From contig NZ_JAANNO010000002.1 of assembly GCF_011250645.1 (NCBI RefSeq), forward strand, positions 329,506 to 393,505: DNA of 64,000 nucleotides. Reading direction: 5' to 3'. Source of the stretch: Motilibacter aurantiacus. GTDB lineage: Bacteria; Actinomycetota; Actinomycetes; Motilibacterales; Motilibacteraceae. Shown piece after piece: positions 63,197-64,000 of this stretch (position 1 is the first letter of the stretch; every line of letters begins with the position of its first letter). The notes beneath the pieces were generated by a model. It searched no databases, had not been told where the DNA came from, and saw only the letters and a list, made by a program, of their open reading frames with translations. A program made the position numbers and the translations under genes.

Positions 63197-64000
63197 TCAG
63201 TACAGCGCGGAAGCGAGCGCCCGCCGCGCCGTCGGGACGCGCGGGTCCTCGGGCCCCAGCAGCTCGAACAGGCCGAGCAGGTGCGAGCGCGCCGTGTTGC
63301 GGTCCGCCCCGCTGGTACGCCGCACGGTGTCCACCAGCCGCGCCAGCGCCTGCTCGACCTGCCCGGTGGCCAGCTCGACGTCGGCCGCGGCGCACTGGGC
63401 GGCGACGTCCTCCGGCGCCGCAGCAGCGGCGTCGAGCACGGCCTGTGGGTCCACGCCCTGCACCCGTCGCAGCAGCTCCACCTGGGCGAGCCCCGTCCGT
63501 GCCTCCTCGTCGGACGGCGTGTCCGCCAGCACGGCGGAGTACGCCGCCACCGCTGCGTCCAGGTCCCCGCGCTCGACCGCGTCGTACGCCTCGTCCAGGC
63601 GCGGGTCGCCCTGCGGCTCCGCGGCCTCTGCGTCCTGCGGCTCGGCACCGGTGGCCGCACCCGCCGGCAGGCGCCCCGTGACTCCCGCGGTCGCCGCGAC
63701 CCGGAGCAGCTCGTCGAGGTACTGGCGGACCTGCGCCTCGGGCAGCGCGCCCTGGAAGAGCGGAACCGGCTGCCCCCGCACGACGGCGAAGACCGAAGGG
63801 ATGCTCTGCACGCGGAACGCCGCGGCCAGGCCCTGCTCGGCGTCCGCGTCGATCTTCGCCAGCAGCCACCGGCCCTCCCCGGCCGCGGCCAGCCGCTCGA
63901 GGACGGGGCTCAGCTGCTTGCACGGGCCGCACCAGTCGGCCCAGAAGTCGATGACGACGGGGACGGTGAGCGACTGCTCGAGCACCACCGACTGGAGGTC
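63197..64000 (-). CDS. thioredoxin-TPR protein (YbbN/CnoX-like), 5' end outside the window
   Basis: At least 267 residues are visible; the frame stays open to the right edge ('DLQSVVLEQSLTVPVVIDFW'), so the true start lies beyond 64000. The thioredoxin domain has the active-site 'FWADWCGPCKQLSPVLERLA' and 'FRVQSIPSVFAVVRGQPVPL' with the cis-Pro. After an Ala/Glu-rich linker comes a helical C-terminal region of TPR-like repeats ('LDEAYDAVERGDLDAAVAAY', 'AQCAAADVELATGQVEQALA'). This is the YbbN (CnoX) holdase/co-chaperone layout. It is probably housekeeping and unrelated to the polysaccharide genes. Confidence 0.9.
   Translation of the reverse strand, partial: DLQSVVLEQSLTVPVVIDFWADWCGPCKQLSPVLERLAAAGEGRWLLAKIDADAEQGLAAAFRVQSIPSVFAVVRGQPVPLFQGALPEAQVRQYLDELLRVAATAGVTGRLPAGAATGAEPQDAEAAEPQGDPRLDEAYDAVERGDLDAAVAAYSAVLADTPSDEEARTGLAQVELLRRVQGVDPQAVLDAAAAAPEDVAAQCAAADVELATGQVEQALARLVDTVRRTSGADRNTARSHLLGLFELLGPEDPRVPTARRALASALY

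Overview
The window is a 64-kb piece of a very GC-rich actinobacterial chromosome. Evidence for this is the strong G/C bias at third codon positions, the many GTG starts, the frequent GTGA or ATGA stop/start overlaps, and a complete GlgE-type alpha-glucan block. I would place it in Actinomycetes but cannot name the genus. I see no rRNA, tRNA, CRISPR array, insertion sequence, integrase or phage gene.

Layout. (1) 1-10.2 kb: a polysaccharide region with two glycosyltransferases, a hexapeptide acetyltransferase, two membrane proteins, a third glycosyltransferase and a divergent pair of GH16 glucanase-like enzymes. (2) 10.3-15.6 kb: a Wzx-like flippase, a large membrane protein, and a DUF4397 surface protein next to a class F sortase. 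(3) 15.6-29.3 kb: central alpha-glucan metabolism, with glgX, glgP (opposite strand) and the overlapping series glgE-treS-pep2-glgB plus a NYN-domain protein. A 44-residue peptide with a lasso-peptide-type leader lies between glgP and glgE with its own terminator. (4) 29.5-46.5 kb: a second polysaccharide region with a GH5-like secreted protein, processive and DPM1-like GT2 enzymes, GT4 enzymes, two methyltransferases, a second flippase, a secreted beta-helix protein and a nucleotidyltransferase-fold protein. (5) 46.5-54.7 kb: a compact minus-strand operon that reads as a Wzx/Wzy-type repeat-unit pathway: initiating phosphoglycosyl transferase, GT4, Wzz-like chain-length protein, GT2, Wzy-like polymerase, GT4 and a short GT4-like protein. 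(6) 55.1-62.7 kb: a divergent plus-strand series with a D-glycero-alpha-D-manno-heptose phosphate set (hddA, gmhA, gmhB), followed by a membrane GT2 synthase, two beta-helix proteins and a YdjM-like membrane protein. The window ends with a small mannose-6-phosphate-isomerase-type cupin and a 5'-truncated thioredoxin/TPR (YbbN-like) gene.

How the genes fit together. The Glg block converts trehalose to maltose (TreS), phosphorylates it (Pep2), extends alpha-1,4-glucan (GlgE) and branches it (GlgB); GlgP and GlgX degrade the product. The flanking regions look like at least two surface-polysaccharide assembly routes. One is the Wzx/Wzy-like route of the 46-55 kb operon, probably fed by an activated heptose. 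The other is a synthase-type route built on the GT2 plus beta-helix genes at 57.6-62.1 kb. Secreted GH16, GH5-like and beta-helix proteins would modify or cut the polymers.

The least expected items are the orphan lasso-type precursor, a Wzz/BY-kinase-like protein that has lost its Walker A lysine, the DUF4397/sortase pair, and the synthase-plus-beta-helix group. Functions are read from motifs only; no database search was possible.
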